From Granulosicoccus sp045106195 (lineage in GTDB: Bacteria; Pseudomonadota; Gammaproteobacteria; Granulosicoccales; Granulosicoccaceae), in contig JBGCEH010000012.1 in NCBI GenBank assembly GCA_045106195.1, positions 1 to 64,000 of the forward strand: a stretch of 64,000 nt of DNA, in the 5' to 3' direction. The position numbers and the translations under genes are program-made. Of the stretch, positions 36,757-45,315 are shown piece by piece. Within the stretch, counting starts at the first letter, position 1. The number at the start of each line of letters is the position of its first letter. The notes beneath the pieces are model-generated. The model was given only the letters and a program-made list of their open reading frames with translations. It searched no databases and was not told the origin of the DNA.

Positions 36757-37620
36757 ATGACAAATACAGGCACCGTTCGAACCTTGAAGAGCTGGTTACT
36801 GGTTACCCCATTAACGGCAATTCTAAGTCTGTTTTTGTTGGTGCCGGTGCTTGTCATCGTTATGGTGAGTTTTTGGGGTAGTAGCGCTTTCAGCTACTAC
36901 CCCGATTTTCAGTTTGACAACTATGCGTTTCTGATTACCTCTCCGGTGACATTCAGCGTCTATTTGAAGACACTGACCTTCACGTTTATTACGTGGGCCT
37001 TGTGTCTGCTGATCGGTTTCACCGTAGCTTATTTTCTGGCCTTTCACGTACATAGTCTGACTATCCAGATCACCTTGTTTCTGTTGTGCACGATTCCGTT
37101 CTGGACGTCTAACATCATCCGCATGATTTCCTGGATACCTTTTCTGGGCAGGAATGGCATTGCCAACAGCGCACTACAGGATTGGGGCTTTATCGATCAG
37201 CCACTGGAATGGCTGCTTTTTTCCGACTTTGCTGTGATTCTGGCTTTTGTACATCTATTTACATTGTTCATGATTGTGCCAATCTTTAATACCATGATGC
37301 GTATTGATCATTCGCTTATCGAGGCTGCACGCGATGCAGGAGCCAATGGCTTGCAGATTCTCATGCATGTCATTGTACCGCTGACCAAACCGGGAATCAT
37401 GATCGGGTCTATTTTTGTTGTGACGCTGGTCATGGGTGATTTCATTACGGTTCGCTTTATGAGTGGTGGACAGAGCGCCTCGGTGGGTCGGATGATTTCA
37501 AACGAGATTGGCTTGTTGCAATACCCCGCGGCATCGGCAAACGCTGTTGTGCTGCTCTTGACGGTACTACTGATGGTCGGTGCGATGCTACGCATGGTCG
37601 ACATTCGAAAGGAGCTTTGA
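36757..37620 (+). CDS. polyamine-type ABC transporter permease (PotB-like)
   Basis: The first permease, 287 aa with six helices. The ATPase-contacting EAA loop is IEAARDAGANGLQILMHVIV. The PotB-type N-terminal SWLLVTPLTAILSLFLLVPVLVIV and the CTIPFWTSNIIRMISW stretch are recognisable. It begins 34 bp after the binding-protein gene and ends 2 bp before the ATG of the second permease. Confidence 0.88.
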   Translation: MTNTGTVRTLKSWLLVTPLTAILSLFLLVPVLVIVMVSFWGSSAFSYYPDFQFDNYAFLITSPVTFSVYLKTLTFTFITWALCLLIGFTVAYFLAFHVHSLTIQITLFLLCTIPFWTSNIIRMISWIPFLGRNGIANSALQDWGFIDQPLEWLLFSDFAVILAFVHLFTLFMIVPIFNTMMRIDHSLIEAARDAGANGLQILMHVIVPLTKPGIMIGSIFVVTLVMGDFITVRFMSGGQSASVGRMISNEIGLLQYPAASANAVVLLLTVLLMVGAMLRMVDIRKEL

Positions 37621-37622
37621 TC

Positions 37623-38438
37623 ATGGCAAAGCGGGGGTTGAGCTTCTATCTGCTTGCAGCATTTTTTACCTTGTTTGTCGTTTTCCTGTATGGACCAACT
37701 ATCACCATTGCCATACTGTCTTTTCAAGGTCCACAGGGCGGGCTCACCTTTCCCTTGAATGGCACTTCCCTGCATTGGTTCCGCAATCTTTTTGAGCAAC
37801 AGGCTGTCGGGGATATCTGGGGATCGTTCAGACGTTCAATGGGCTTGGGTTTGATTGTCATGGTCGTGACCGTCACTGTTTCTGTTATGGGTGGCCTGGC
37901 ATTCCGTCATCGATTTCGAGGGTCAACCGTATTGTTTTACATTGTTATTACCAGTTTGATCATTCCTTCAATACTTATCTCACTGGGCGTGGGAATCCTG
38001 TTCAACCTGCTTGACTGGGATGTGCACTGGGCGACGTCGGGTCTGGGTAGCCAACTAACCTGGACCCTGCCTTTTGGTCTGTTGATCATGTTTGCGGTTT
38101 TCAATCGCTTTGATGCATCTTACGAGGAGGCGGCACGTGATCTGGGAGCCAGTAACTGGCAAACGCTGCGGCATGTCGTACTGCCTATTATCGCGCCAAG
38201 CCTGATCGGGGTGGCTCTGTTCGGATTTACGCTGTCTTATGACGAATTTGCCCGGACTCTACTAACGGCGGGTACGTACAATACGTTACCGTTGGAAATC
38301 TATGGGATGACGACAAGCGTCACAACGCCGGTGTTGTATGCACTGGGGACGTTAACAACCGGCTTTTCGCTGGTCATGATTGGTTTGGCGCTTTTACTCG
38401 TCTGGAAAAGTCGCAAGGCAACGAGTAGAAAATCCTGA
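37623..38438 (+). CDS. polyamine-type ABC transporter permease (PotC-like)
   Basis: The second permease, 271 aa, six helices, with EAA loop YEEAARDLGASNWQTLRHVV and the PotC-type YGPTITIAILSFQGPQGG near the start. ATG 37623 has AAGGAG nine bases upstream, inside the end of the first permease gene, so a TTG six bases earlier can be dismissed. Its stop overlaps the start of the racemase gene by one base (TGATG). Confidence 0.88.
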   Translation: MAKRGLSFYLLAAFFTLFVVFLYGPTITIAILSFQGPQGGLTFPLNGTSLHWFRNLFEQQAVGDIWGSFRRSMGLGLIVMVVTVTVSVMGGLAFRHRFRGSTVLFYIVITSLIIPSILISLGVGILFNLLDWDVHWATSGLGSQLTWTLPFGLLIMFAVFNRFDASYEEAARDLGASNWQTLRHVVLPIIAPSLIGVALFGFTLSYDEFARTLLTAGTYNTLPLEIYGMTTSVTTPVLYALGTLTTGFSLVMIGLALLLVWKSRKATSRKS

Positions 38439-39091
38439 TGCGGCTGCTTTTCATTAATCCCAACACGACACAGTCCATGACGGACAAAGTACTTCAGGCC
38501 GCAAGAGCTGCCGTCGGGCCTGGCGTAACAATCGAAGCGTCTACCTCTCCGCACGGGCCTGCTTCTATTCAAGGCCCCGAAGACGGGGAAGCATCATTGC
38601 CCGGTCTTTTTGAGGCATTGGAAGCGGGCATCGAACAGAACTTCGATGGTTATGCCATTGCATGCTTTGACGATACAGGGCTTGAACAGTGTCGCCTGCT
38701 GACCAGTAAACCCGTAGTGGGTATCGGACAGGCGGCATTTCATGCCAGCATGCTGTTACGGCCGAGTTTCTCCGTCGTCACGACACTTGCTGTCTCCATA
38801 CCCGTTATTGAAAATAACATTGCATCCTACGGACTGGCATCTTCCTGTGTCCGAGTTCGCGCCAGTGATGTTCCAGTTCTCGCCCTTGAAGAACCTGGAA
38901 GTTCGGCCGAACAAAAGATTTCAGATGAGATTGCCACGGCCATTCGTGAGGATAAATGCGGCGCTATTGTGCTCGGCTGTGCGGGTATGGCACCGCTGGC
39001 ATTGCGATTATCAGCACACCATGGAATACCGGTCATCGATGGCGTGGTAGCCGCTGCCGGGATGCTGGTAGCGTTGCATGCCGTGCTCTGA
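38438..39091 (+). CDS. Asp/Glu/hydantoin racemase family protein
   Basis: Members of this family racemise amino acids or 5-substituted hydantoins with two cysteines acting as acid and base. The 217-aa protein begins LLFINPNTTQSMTDK, the standard opening. The two catalytic positions are C76 in IACFDDTGLEQ and C181 in VLGCAGMAPLA. TGATG overlap with the permease gene shows it belongs to the ABC operon. The transporter may therefore import a hydantoin or a related cyclic amide, but no hydantoinase or carbamoylase gene is present, so this is inference. Confidence 0.85.
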   Translation: MRLLFINPNTTQSMTDKVLQAARAAVGPGVTIEASTSPHGPASIQGPEDGEASLPGLFEALEAGIEQNFDGYAIACFDDTGLEQCRLLTSKPVVGIGQAAFHASMLLRPSFSVVTTLAVSIPVIENNIASYGLASSCVRVRASDVPVLALEEPGSSAEQKISDEIATAIREDKCGAIVLGCAGMAPLALRLSAHHGIPVIDGVVAAAGMLVALHAVL

Positions 39092-39142
39092 TTCGTCGTA
39101 GAATATGCGCTGTGCCTATCGCGCAATCGACGAGACCTTCAA

Positions 39143-39871
39143 ATGACGACCAAGTACAGAACACGAGCCGCTTTTGCAGCAATCATTCTGCTTTCATGCT
39201 CGGGTCTGGCAAACGCGCGGGATTACCTCATTGAAGTGGTCCTGTTTGAAACCGTTGCCGGAAAAGATCTCACTGCAGGTGGCCTTTATTACCCGCGTAT
39301 CGAGGAGAGTTTGCAACTGGGCTCGGAAAATGCTGTGGCTCAGGGTTTTCTGCCTCTCGAGCTCGACCTGAAACTCTCGGAGAACGCCGCAGCCATTGCA
39401 GCATCCAGCCGGTATCGACTATTGCGTCACCTTGCCTGGCGACAGCCCGGTCTGGCTGACAATGACGCAATCGCGGTCAGAGTAGCGCTGGGTGACACAA
39501 TCCCCATGTTCATACCCGAAGACCTGACACCCTATCCGGCTTTCTATCCCGGCTCCCTCAGCCCGATTCCTGACAGATCGAAACCTATCAGTTCAAGTAT
39601 AGTAAACGGAACCATCAAGGTACGCCTGGGTCGCTTTCTGCACATGGATACCCGTCTGACATTCACCGATGAGAAGACCAGCCAGAGCTTCAAACTGGCA
39701 CAGAGCCGAAAAATGCGCAGTGGCGAGTTGCATTATATAGACAACCCCAGGTTCGGTTTGCTGACGCAAATCACCCCGTTGGATGACGAGATCGGCCCGG
39801 CTTCAGAGCCCACAATAGAACCCGAATCTGTGGAAGAGCCCACAGATGAGACAGCATCAGCCCCTGAATAG
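39143..39871 (+). CDS. CsiV-family exported protein
   Basis: CsiV is a periplasmic protein that binds peptidoglycan and affects cell division in Vibrio cholerae. The 242-aa product has a signal peptide ending near GLANARD, then the family opening YLIEVVLFE. Later come SRYRLLRHLAWRQPGL, TIKVRLGRFLHMDTRLTF and the RKMRSGELHYIDNPRFGLLTQI end, all typical of the family. The last ~20 residues are an acidic Glu/Pro-rich tail. In other gammaproteobacteria the gene lies next to mfd; here 9.8 kb separates them. Confidence 0.78.
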   Translation: MTTKYRTRAAFAAIILLSCSGLANARDYLIEVVLFETVAGKDLTAGGLYYPRIEESLQLGSENAVAQGFLPLELDLKLSENAAAIAASSRYRLLRHLAWRQPGLADNDAIAVRVALGDTIPMFIPEDLTPYPAFYPGSLSPIPDRSKPISSSIVNGTIKVRLGRFLHMDTRLTFTDEKTSQSFKLAQSRKMRSGELHYIDNPRFGLLTQITPLDDEIGPASEPTIEPESVEEPTDETASAPE

Positions 39872-39901
39872 CGTTAGAAGACGCAACACACTGCCGACGT
39901 A

Positions 39902-39932
39902 TTCAGTGAGGGTTCAGTACGCACTGTCTAAT
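39902..39932 (+). promoter_or_regulatory. direct-repeat activator site and -10 upstream of the two-component operon
   Basis: Two TTCAGT half-sites (39902-39907 and 39913-39918) lie exactly 11 bp apart, the helical-turn spacing used by OmpR/PhoP-family dimers. A good -10 hexamer TCTAAT (39927-39932) lies 8 bp after the second half-site, and no -35 hexamer is present. This layout fits a promoter activated by a response regulator bound at the -35 position, perhaps the one encoded in the operon. Confidence 0.4.
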
Positions 39933-39982
39933 CTATCTCCTATCGTGGCTTCAATGCCATCAGGATACCGACAGGAGTGATC

Positions 39983-40639
39983 ATGAAATTATTGACTAGA
40001 AAAAGCGCCTTAGTCCCTCTCATTGCCTGGGCGTTAAGCGGTGCCACCAGCATATCGGCGGGTAACGCATATGCATCTGATCGACGCATAACCAGCGATC
40101 GATTTACCGAATTTGCCGACGTTGTTGATGTACAACCCGTCTATAAAAACATCCGGGTACGCGAACCCCGACAGGAATGCTGGGTGGAAACACGTCAACG
40201 GATCGTGGGTTATGAGGCGCCGCGTTACGAACGCCATCAGGCTCATCGTTCGGAACGAAGTCATTCAGCGGGTGGTGTTGTGGTCGGTGGACTGATTGGT
40301 GGTGTCATCGGTAATCAGCTGGGTCGTGGACACAGTAGTGGTTCACGGGCCGGTGCGACCATCGCAGGCGCTATTATTGGAAGTGCTGTGGGGAATGAGG
40401 CTCGCGGCAATGTCAGCCGTCACCGAAATCAGCGACCTGCTGCTCGTCGGGGTGCTCCGATTTACCAGACTGAGGAAATCGAGCGATGCAAGGAAGTCTC
40501 TGAATCGCGCCTGGAACAGCGGATTCAGCATTACGATGTTACCTATCGATACAAAGGCCGAACTTTCACTACGAGAACAAAGCGTGATCCAGGCCGTCAG
40601 ATCGAACTACAGGTATCCATTTCACCTGCCAGACACTAG
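39983..40639 (+). CDS. glycine-zipper 2TM domain protein
   Basis: An exported 218-aa protein. A signal peptide (to about NAYASD) is followed by a charged stretch with one Cys (RQECWVETRQ), then a glycine-zipper double helix GGVVVGGLIGGVIGNQLGRG and AGATIAGAIIGSAVGNEARG, which is the 2TM membrane-associating module. A basic C-terminal domain with a second Cys (EERCKE-like position, IERCKEVSE) ends in a YDVTYRYKGRTFTT strand pattern seen in this family. ATG 39983 follows AGGAGTG closely. Function unknown; these proteins are envelope-associated. Confidence 0.82.
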   Translation: MKLLTRKSALVPLIAWALSGATSISAGNAYASDRRITSDRFTEFADVVDVQPVYKNIRVREPRQECWVETRQRIVGYEAPRYERHQAHRSERSHSAGGVVVGGLIGGVIGNQLGRGHSSGSRAGATIAGAIIGSAVGNEARGNVSRHRNQRPAARRGAPIYQTEEIERCKEVSESRLEQRIQHYDVTYRYKGRTFTTRTKRDPGRQIELQVSISPARH

Positions 40640-40648
40640 GATTTATTC

Positions 40649-40945
40649 GTGAACATGTGCCAACGCCATAGACCCCGACTGCCTGCCTTGCAACCGCGGT
40701 TGCAAACGCGGTTGCAACCCCTTGCACTGGTCGTGGCGCTGGCTTTCTTCAGCGCCGCTGCCCCGGCTTATGCTACCGGGGCATCCAGCGCCCAGCAGGC
40801 AGCACAGGTAGCGCTACAGCAAAACGGCGGCGGTGGCAAAGTGCTCGGAGTTACGACGGAAACCGATGGTCAGGGGCGCAAGGTCTTTGCAGTAAAAATT
40901 CTGAGTAACGGCCGCGTACGTGTTGTTCGGATTCCGCAGATCTGA
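40649..40945 (+). CDS. small exported PepSY-like protein
   Basis: The 98-aa product has a long signal peptide: a basic start, three LQPR-like repeats, a hydrophobic core (LALVVALAFFSAAA) and cleavage near AYATG. The mature part, about 55 residues, has the PepSY-type pattern AAQVALQQNGGGGKVLGVTTET followed by VFAVKILSNGRVRVVRIP. PepSY proteins are often coded just before PhoPQ-type genes. GTG 40649 has AGGA at a 7-base spacing. It ends 34 bp before the response-regulator gene. Confidence 0.72.
   Translation: MNMCQRHRPRLPALQPRLQTRLQPLALVVALAFFSAAAPAYATGASSAQQAAQVALQQNGGGGKVLGVTTETDGQGRKVFAVKILSNGRVRVVRIPQI
40688..40723 (+). repeat. 12-bp tandem repeat in the PepSY-like signal peptide
   Basis: Three head-to-tail 12-bp units start with TTGCAA: TTGCAACCGCGG, TTGCAAACGCGG and TTGCAACCCCTT. 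In frame they encode LQPR, LQTR and LQPL at the end of the basic signal-peptide region. Units 1 and 2 join into an 18-bp perfect palindrome (40688-40705). A change of unit number would keep the reading frame. Confidence 0.8.
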
Positions 40946-40979
40946 ATTGAATTGATCCAACAAGACAGGACAGAATCCC

Positions 40980-41657
40980 ATGCGTGCACTGGTAGTAGAA
41001 GATGAACCCACGTTACGCGAGCAACTCGTCAGTACCCTTCGAGAACAGGGCTTTGCCATTGACCAGGCTGGTGATGGTGAAGAAGGGCTCTACCTTGCGC
41101 AGAACATGCCGATAGATCTCGCCATCATTGATCTGGGCCTGCCAGACAGAGACGGCCTGTCACTGATTCAGAATCTTCGCAAGAAAAACATGAAGTACCC
41201 GGTTTTGATCCTCACGGCACGTGACACCTGGCAAGACAAGGTAGACGGCCTTGAAGCCGGTGCAGATGATTACCTCACCAAACCGTTTCACATGGAGGAG
41301 CTACTGGCTCGGATCCGCGCCTTGTTGAGACGCACAGGCGGATGGACAGATTCAGTGATGCAGTTTGACAGGCTCAGTATCGATACCCGGGCGCAACAGG
41401 TCAAAGTCGATGAGCAGGTGATCGAACTCACCGCTTACGAATACCGTGTGCTGGTCTATCTAGCAACCAACGGTGGAAAGGTTATCAGTAAAAGCACTCT
41501 GCTTGATCATCTATATGACGAGGACACCGACCGCGATCCCAACATTCTGGAAGTCTTTATCAGACGCTTGCGGCAGAAACTGGATGCGGATAAAACCCTC
41601 AACCCTATCGAGACGCTTCGCGGTCGTGGCTACCGTCTGGCGCTGGAACGCTCCTGA
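40980..41657 (+). CDS. OmpR/PhoP-family response regulator
   Basis: A DNA-binding regulator of 225 aa. The receiver has E7-D8-E9, phosphoacceptor D51 (IIDLGLPDRDG), T79 and K101 in YLTKPF. The C-terminal winged helix has the OmpR recognition region VFIRRLRQKLDADK and the terminal GRGYRLAL. Its sequence is closest in style to PhoP/PmrA regulators. AGGA lies 10 bases before ATG. The cognate kinase gene follows at once. Confidence 0.9.
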   Translation: MRALVVEDEPTLREQLVSTLREQGFAIDQAGDGEEGLYLAQNMPIDLAIIDLGLPDRDGLSLIQNLRKKNMKYPVLILTARDTWQDKVDGLEAGADDYLTKPFHMEELLARIRALLRRTGGWTDSVMQFDRLSIDTRAQQVKVDEQVIELTAYEYRVLVYLATNGGKVISKSTLLDHLYDEDTDRDPNILEVFIRRLRQKLDADKTLNPIETLRGRGYRLALERS

Positions 41658-41670
41658 AGCCATCAGCAAC

Positions 41671-43002
41671 GTGAGATCGATTACCTCAAGGCTTGTTATC
41701 GGCACCAGCCTGTTCATTGCTGTGTTTATCGTATTGTTGGCGCTGTCGATTTCCTACTCGGTTCATACAAGGGCCGAAACTGCACGTTTTGATGCGTTGA
41801 AGGGCGTAGTCTACGGTATTCTCGGTGCTACCGATATCGACAGTAATGCCCAATTGTCGGTGAATACTGCGAGTTTGCCCGACGACAGTCTGAACAACTT
41901 CAACGCCAATCTGTATGCAGAGATAATTGCCAACGATCGATCTCAATTGTGGAAAAGCAACTCAACCGTCAAACCACTCCCCGCCACTGTCATTCGTCCC
42001 ATCAATGACTGGATGTTCGAGAAGGTTACAGGTATTGATGGGATTGACTTGTTGCGTGTGCAGTACGTCATCGCTTGGGAACTGGCAAATGGCGAAGAGC
42101 TGCCATTTATCGTACACGTCGCAGAAAACGTCGAAGATCTAAGTACCCAACTCAAACGCTTCGATCGCGTTTTATGGCTTGCCCTGCTGGCCGTGGCTCC
42201 GATACTGCCGATCGTTCAGTTCATCATGCTGCGTGTGTCCTTGAAACCGCTACGCGATATCGGGGAACAGATTGATGAGATAGAACAGGGGAAACGTGAT
42301 GCCTTGAGCGACACGGTACCGATAGAACTTGAATCACTGACTAGCAGCCTGAATACCCTGCTTCATACCGAACGCGAACGGCATACCCAGTACAAGAACC
42401 TGTTAGGCGATCTCAGCCACAACCTTAAAACACCGATTTCGGTGCTCCAGAACATCGGTGAAAAGAACAGTACCGATGGGAAAAGTATTCTGCAACAGAC
42501 TCAACAGATGAAGAAATCGCTGGAGCGTTATGCCCAGCGTGCCACCATCAGGACGCCACGCTATCTGTCACCAACCATTCAGGTAAGGCCTTTCATTCGT
42601 CGTATTACACTGACGCTGAACAAACTGTATGACTCGCCATCGGTGCAATTCACCGTCAATGTCGACGAACAATTTTCGGTGCGTATGGATGAGGCAGACC
42701 TACTTGAAGTGCTTGGAAATCTGCTTGAGAATGCGTGTAAGTACGGCGCACGGCATATCCGCATTAATCAACTGAAAGGTGAAGCGGTATTGATTATCGA
42801 AGACGATGGGCCAGGCTGGCCCGCTGGCGATCTGTCGCAATATACCAAGCGCGGCATTCGCGCCGATACACAAACCTCTGGCCAGGGAATTGGACTCGCT
42901 GCCAGCGATCAGATCATTCGCTCGTATGGCGGTGAACTAACTCTGGCTCGCGTCAGAGAGGGTGGTGCCCAGGTCCAGTTGAATTTTTCATTTAGGTGCT
43001 AA
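41671..43002 (+). CDS. PhoQ-like sensor histidine kinase
   Basis: A 443-aa membrane kinase. Two helices (about residues 6-28 and 165-185) flank a periplasmic sensor of ~135 residues with acidic patches; then HAMP, and the HisKA site GDLSHNLKTPISVLQNI with H250, as in PhoQ (DLTHSLKTPLAVLQ). The ATP domain has NLLENACKYGA, DDGPGWP and GQGIGLA. The frame is open upstream into the regulator gene, but GTG 41671, 14 bp after the regulator stop, is the sensible start. It probably controls the regulator just upstream, in response to cations or envelope stress (inference from PhoQ). Confidence 0.86.
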   Translation: MRSITSRLVIGTSLFIAVFIVLLALSISYSVHTRAETARFDALKGVVYGILGATDIDSNAQLSVNTASLPDDSLNNFNANLYAEIIANDRSQLWKSNSTVKPLPATVIRPINDWMFEKVTGIDGIDLLRVQYVIAWELANGEELPFIVHVAENVEDLSTQLKRFDRVLWLALLAVAPILPIVQFIMLRVSLKPLRDIGEQIDEIEQGKRDALSDTVPIELESLTSSLNTLLHTERERHTQYKNLLGDLSHNLKTPISVLQNIGEKNSTDGKSILQQTQQMKKSLERYAQRATIRTPRYLSPTIQVRPFIRRITLTLNKLYDSPSVQFTVNVDEQFSVRMDEADLLEVLGNLLENACKYGARHIRINQLKGEAVLIIEDDGPGWPAGDLSQYTKRGIRADTQTSGQGIGLAASDQIIRSYGGELTLARVREGGAQVQLNFSFRC

Positions 43003-43562
43003 CCGAAACCGGTATCGAACTACTGTGCAGACGTTACCTTTACAGACAGCCGCGCACCTCGGATGAATTGCGCCCCCTTGCAACGATTCAATGCTACTTG
43101 AGCATCGGTAAGCTGTTTGATAGAGGCCATGATCCGGGCATCTGCCAGCTTGTGCAGAGATCTTGAACTAGCGATACTGCCATTCGTGTTGTCGACAAGG
43201 ACTAAAACGAATTCATCGACTAAAAGCTTAGGGTCATGGCGAGACAATTGAAAACATCCGACGCAACGGTGAAAATTTTCCCGAGACCGAAAAATCTATC
43301 GATCTGGTATGCGACTGGGATTGTACAAAAATCACCCGGAAAAGATGCACCCCCTGATCAGTCTGTAACAAATAATTTACAGTGATTAAAAATGTCGCCT
43401 TAGGCTAGTGGATCATGCGGCGTGTCGGCAACACGTTTCGTCCCTAGCGCCACCAGGCCGGCGTTCGATTTGCTCCCCACATACTCGATACGTTTGGCTT
43501 TTCTGCCTTGTTCTGACGACGTTGGGCCCAAATGTCTGTCAGCGAACTAACCGCACGACCCA
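43003..43562 (+). other. 560-bp convergent gap with no clear gene
   Basis: This gap separates the ends of the sensor kinase gene and a methyltransferase gene. No convincing gene is seen. A minus-strand frame (43020-43247, TTG start only, no ribosome site) contains VDEFVLVLVD and later LADARIMASIKQ, faintly like a decayed GGDEF domain. Two short inverted repeats are present: CTGTAA/TTACAG (43363-43382) and CGTGT/ACACG (43421-43435, followed by TTTCGT, a weak terminator-like hairpin). Confidence 0.4.
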
Positions 43563-44384
43563 CTACCGATAAGCAATAATGTATCCCAGCCAACATGCAT
43601 AGTCTTCTGCCTGATCCGTCGCAACATAGTCATCCAGCGCTTCATCAGTCTTGGGGTCGAACTTTTGACGATAGACAACGCTCTTGCTGAAGCCCGCCTC
43701 AGCAAGAATCTCGCGCAATTCGCGAGCTCCCCAGACCCGCCAGGTGTAGGTGAAGGCTTTCTTCATCTTAGACTTGTCGGGAAAATGGAAGTGGATATGG
43801 CAGGTTAGCTCGTTAGTAATCGCGTTGAACTCAGCTTGCTCCCAGATGTACTTGAAGCCATCTACCTTGCGCTTCTCTTTCTGGGTCTGGTAACACTCCG
43901 AGCCACCAAAGACATCCAGAAACAGCAATCCATCATCCTTCAGGGCTTCACGGGCGCGCTTGAAATAGTCAAGCATGGTGGAGCGTTCCTGAAAAAACCA
44001 GTAACTGAAGTTGTACGCCTGAAGAACATCAACCTTATCGGTTTTCACCTTCAGCACATCGTCTTCAATTAGATCGATTCTCTGCTTCTGTCCCTCGGTT
44101 AGCTTGGCAATGTTGTGCTTTACGCTCCAGTTCAGAACTTCCGGATCGAAATCGACGGCAATGGCAGTGTTACCCTTACGCCGCTTGACCCACTGGCATG
44201 ATGAGATGGCAGTACCCGCAAAGTCCTCACGCATACTCGCGGGTTTACGACCGCGTATCTGCTTGAATGTCTTGTCGATAAAATCCAGTTCGAAATCGGG
44301 ATTCTGAACAGAAGCCTGATAAAGCAGATGCCTGTCTGCCGTTTCAGCCATGGTTGGCTTGTCTTTTTTCTTCGCTGCGCCCAT
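43563..44384 (-). CDS. class I SAM-dependent methyltransferase
   Basis: A soluble 273-aa protein. After a Lys-rich start it shows the Rossmann-type SAM site in ASMREDFAGTAISSCQW (motif I region), TAIAVDFDPEVLNW with the ribose-binding Asp, DLIEDDVL, and the motif IV area VDVLQAYNFSYWFF; DDGLLFLDVFGGSE follows. The C-terminal part has a beta-rich segment (CHIHFHFPDKSKM, TYTWRVWGARELREIL). The substrate is unknown. It stands alone; ABC exporter genes lie further upstream on the same strand. Confidence 0.78.
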   Translation of the reverse strand: MGAAKKKDKPTMAETADRHLLYQASVQNPDFELDFIDKTFKQIRGRKPASMREDFAGTAISSCQWVKRRKGNTAIAVDFDPEVLNWSVKHNIAKLTEGQKQRIDLIEDDVLKVKTDKVDVLQAYNFSYWFFQERSTMLDYFKRAREALKDDGLLFLDVFGGSECYQTQKEKRKVDGFKYIWEQAEFNAITNELTCHIHFHFPDKSKMKKAFTYTWRVWGARELREILAEAGFSKSVVYRQKFDPKTDEALDDYVATDQAEDYACWLGYIIAYR

Positions 44385-44487
44385 GCGCTATAACCTGCTG
44401 ACGTGGTGGTGGAATCGCAAAGCAGTCTACACGCTGTAGAGATTACGTGCAGACGCAGTATACGTTGAGGCTCAGAAACCGGCTGGG

Positions 44488-45315
44488 CTAATGTTTGATA
44501 CCTACCCCGCGGTTCAACAACGTCATTGCCAAAGTGCCCAATACTACGATAAAGGCAGCAATAACCATAAAGCTGGTCCAGATGGGTATGTCGCTGGTGC
44601 CCAGTATGCCGTAACGAAACCCGTTGACCATGTATAACACCGGATTGAACAGCGAGGCGGTCTGCCAGAAAGATGGCAACATACTGATGGAATAGAATAC
44701 GCCCCCAAGATAGGTCAATGGCGTGAGAATGAAGTTGGGGACGATGGATATGTCATCAAATGACTTGGCAAATACCGCATTGATGAGACCGCCCAGCGAG
44801 AACATCATAGACGTCAGGATTGCAACGGCAATAGTAATAAAGGGATGTACGGGATTTATATCAGAAAAGAACAGGGACACGGCAGCAACCAGAGAGCCAA
44901 CCAGCAGGCCACGCGCCATGCCACCCACTATGTAGCCCAGAAGGATGGTCACGTTACTCACCGGCGACACCAGCAGTTCCTCAATATAGTTTTGCATCTT
45001 GGCGCTGAAAAAGGAGCTCACCACATTCGAGTATGAATTGATGATCACCGACATCATGATGATGCCTGGCACGATAAAGTCGATATATCGAAAGCCATCC
45101 ATGTCACTGATACGTGCACCAATAAGACTACCGAATATCAACATGTACAACACGGCATTGATGGATGGCGGCACAATCGTTTGCACCCAGATTCGAGCAA
45201 ATCGTCGTATCTCCTTCCGGACAATCGTCTGAAAGGCAATTCGGTTGACTGCTACCAAATCAACTGGCGTTTCTGTTTTCGGCTCGGTACTGATCACCCC
45301 GTCACTCGCACTCAT
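44488..45315 (-). CDS. ABC-2 type transporter permease
   Basis: A 275-aa inner-membrane permease of the ABC-2 class with six helices. It has the NodJ/YadH-like IVRKEIRRFARIWVQTIVPPSINAVLYMLIFG start, the YIDFIVPGIIMMSVI stretch and FILTPLTYLGGVFYSISMLP. It overlaps the ATPase gene by ATGA. YadGH-like exporters move lipids, polysaccharides or drugs; the cargo here is unknown. Confidence 0.88.
   Translation of the reverse strand: MSASDGVISTEPKTETPVDLVAVNRIAFQTIVRKEIRRFARIWVQTIVPPSINAVLYMLIFGSLIGARISDMDGFRYIDFIVPGIIMMSVIINSYSNVVSSFFSAKMQNYIEELLVSPVSNVTILLGYIVGGMARGLLVGSLVAAVSLFFSDINPVHPFITIAVAILTSMMFSLGGLINAVFAKSFDDISIVPNFILTPLTYLGGVFYSISMLPSFWQTASLFNPVLYMVNGFRYGILGTSDIPIWTSFMVIAAFIVVLGTLAMTLLNRGVGIKH

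Noticed and set aside
43020..43247. Independent 75-aa gene
   Set aside because: TTG start only, no ribosome site, no clear family; kept only as a possible relic in the gap entry.
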